Below are positions 63,797 through 64,000 of a DNA stretch of 64,000 nt, piece after piece (the first letter of the stretch is position 1; each line of letters opens with the position of its first letter). The notes under the pieces are model-generated. The model did not search any database, was not told the DNA's origin, and saw only the letters and a program-made list of their open reading frames with translations. The position numbers and the translations under genes are program-made. Source of the DNA: CAWFPR01 sp963817635 (lineage in GTDB: Bacteria; Acidobacteriota; Vicinamibacteria; Vicinamibacterales; 2-12-FULL-66-21); the NCBI GenBank assembly GCA_963817635.1, contig CAWFPR010000002.1, positions 186,001 through 250,000 on the forward strand. Direction: 5' to 3'.

Positions 63797-64000
63797 TCAG
63801 GGCTCAGGGCTCAGGGTTTTGGGAGCCAGGCGTTTCATCGCGAGGGGCGACACGTCCACGCCCCGCCTGACGGCGATGAGCTCGGCGAGGATGCTGATCG
63901 CGATTTCAGCGGGCGTCACGGCGCCGATCTCGAGCCCGATGGGGGAGTGCACGCGCTCGAGGCATTCTGCCGGCATGCCCTCGGCGACCGAGGGCTTCGT
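63797..64000 (-). CDS. XdhC/CoxI-family protein, C-terminal fragment
   Basis: The last ~67 codons of a minus-strand gene contain ECLERVHSPIGLEIGAVTPA and EIAISILAELIAVRRG, the conserved C-terminal signature of XdhC/CoxI proteins. These proteins load or sulfurate the molybdenum cofactor of xanthine-dehydrogenase-type enzymes. The final residues (LSPEP) are encoded by three gctcagg repeats. The rest lies outside the window. Confidence 0.75.
   Translation of the reverse strand, partial: TKPSVAEGMPAECLERVHSPIGLEIGAVTPAEIAISILAELIAVRRGVDVSPLAMKRLAPKTLSPEP

Overview
The window reads as a high-GC, diderm bacterial chromosome segment. The best lineage guess is Acidobacteriota, possibly a Vicinamibacteria-like member. 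The reasons are an ADOP-type MacB/FtsX permease (a family largely known from Acidobacteria), an exosortase/PEP-CTERM system, an LptE lipoprotein, PilT, and many intergenic short-repeat arrays. The lineage is an inference. No tRNA, rRNA, CRISPR array or transposase was recognised.

Bases 1-22.4 kb form one long minus-strand exopolysaccharide/exosortase locus. In transcription order it holds a TPR lipoprotein, an exosortase, a second TPR lipoprotein (PrsT-like), an EpsI-like protein, a membrane sulfatase-fold enzyme and a YdcF-like protein, then a repeat-rich gap. It continues with a PEP-CTERM-associated glycosyltransferase, a MaoC-SDR-FkbH protein that probably runs into a PKS module (ACP-KS-AT-KR-ACP-ACP) ending in a GNAT domain, an asparagine-synthase-type amidotransferase and the start of a nucleotide-sugar dehydrogenase. 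A good sigma-54 (-24/-12) element lies just upstream of the first gene.

Bases 22.5-27.3 kb carry two PEP-CTERM proteins (exosortase substrates), WecB and a secreted beta-helix protein. One PEP-CTERM gene also has a sigma-54-like element. Bases 27.3-37.4 kb hold a repeat array, a TIGR03790-like protein with TPRs, YvcK, a GAF-GGDEF protein, three tandem sigma-54 activators lacking N-terminal sensory domains, and a lone receiver protein. The activators and the sigma-54 elements suggest a local regulatory circuit.

Bases 37.4-64 kb are mostly housekeeping: an LPLAT-like acyltransferase, an HDAC-like deacetylase, leuS-lptE-holA, rpsT, S4 and RRM RNA-binding proteins, an ADOP permease, a GT-C-like membrane protein, a lytic transglycosylase, alaS-recX-pilT, ilvE, a Ser/Thr kinase, rsmE, a CIRCE-controlled hrcA-grpE-dnaJ-prmA cluster without dnaK, an amidohydrolase and the end of an XdhC-like gene.

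Two window-wide properties matter. First, about twenty genes, including essential leuS and alaS, are interrupted by single-base frame changes, most likely sequencing or assembly errors, so boundaries in those genes are reconstructions. Second, intergenic DNA is unusually rich in hairpin, tandem and dispersed repeats, several of which abut stop codons and appear to extend reading frames.
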